From Pontibacter vulgaris (GTDB taxonomy: Bacteria; Bacteroidota; Bacteroidia; Cytophagales; Hymenobacteraceae), in contig NZ_JAJVDH010000004.1 in NCBI RefSeq assembly GCF_022758145.1, forward strand, positions 248,001 through 312,000: a stretch of 64,000 nucleotides of DNA. Reading direction: 5' to 3'. Each line of letters starts with the position of its first letter. Position 1 is the first letter of the stretch. The translations under genes were made by a program, and so were the position numbers. Positions 63,980 to 64,000 of the stretch are shown here, piece by piece. Under the pieces are notes generated by a model. The model had not been told where the DNA came from. It saw only the letters and a list, made by a program, of their open reading frames with translations, and did no database searches.

Positions 63980-64000
63980 GTTATATTTCAAAAGTATAAA

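Overview
This window is a chromosomal segment from a Bacteroidota bacterium, most likely in or near Pontibacter (Cytophagales, Hymenobacteraceae). The placement is inferred from protein character and was not checked by a search. Supporting signs are: a secreted M36 protease with a C-terminal type IX secretion sorting domain and a TPR/PD40/OmpA protein of PorE-like architecture; many lipoproteins; genes mostly without Shine-Dalgarno sequences; -7 boxes of the Bacteroidota form TAnnTTTG; and a base composition that looks mid-40s percent GC. I see no rRNA, tRNA, CRISPR array, insertion sequence, prophage or replication origin.

Layout. 1-8.2 kb: the 5' part of a beta-phosphoglucomutase-like HAD gene, a P2-type Ca2+/Mn2+-like ATPase, pgi, a kinase-like lipoprotein and topoisomerase IB. 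8.2-19.3 kb: envelope and turnover genes (M16 and M48 proteases, App1-like phosphatase, methyltransferase, NTF2-like proteins, mtgA, LON-domain protein, metallophosphoesterase, lipid kinase). 19.4-27.7 kb: small and membrane proteins, a second M48 protease, an L,D-transpeptidase, tandem DUF4199-like genes, an ABC-F ATPase and two tandem ~50-residue membrane genes. 28-37.7 kb: hbd, dapD, a glycosyltransferase, fabH, a DtxR-type regulator next to an NRAMP-UspA fusion, a thioredoxin lipoprotein, a 720-bp repeat-rich gap and mnmE. 37.7-40.3 kb: a tight four-gene TelA operon. 40.6-43.4 kb: an MBL-fold lipoprotein, a solitary phosphorothioate-DNA restriction endonuclease and a DEDDh exonuclease. 43.8-64 kb: DinB, the M36 protease, MaoC, an S8 protease, gltA, the PorE-like protein, queE, folD, a CYTH protein, lepA and icmF.

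Most of the window is core metabolism and envelope biology. Three things stand out. First, the heptamer AAGTATA/TATACTT recurs across the whole window on both strands, inside conserved genes and in terminators, far above expectation. Second, the restriction gene sits between two copies of the 3' end of the upstream MBL gene, which looks like an integration or recombination scar. Third, the TelA operon carries three genes I do not recognise, joined by an ATGA overlap and ending inside a terminator hairpin.

Pathway links: pgi (glycolysis), hbd, fabH, MaoC and icmF (acyl-CoA and fatty-acid chemistry), gltA (TCA cycle), dapD and mtgA with the L,D-transpeptidase (peptidoglycan), queE and mnmE (tRNA modification), lepA and the ABC-F protein (translation), and the DtxR-like/MntH pair (Mn2+ homeostasis). 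The PorE-like protein and the M36 protease together imply a working type IX secretion system encoded elsewhere.
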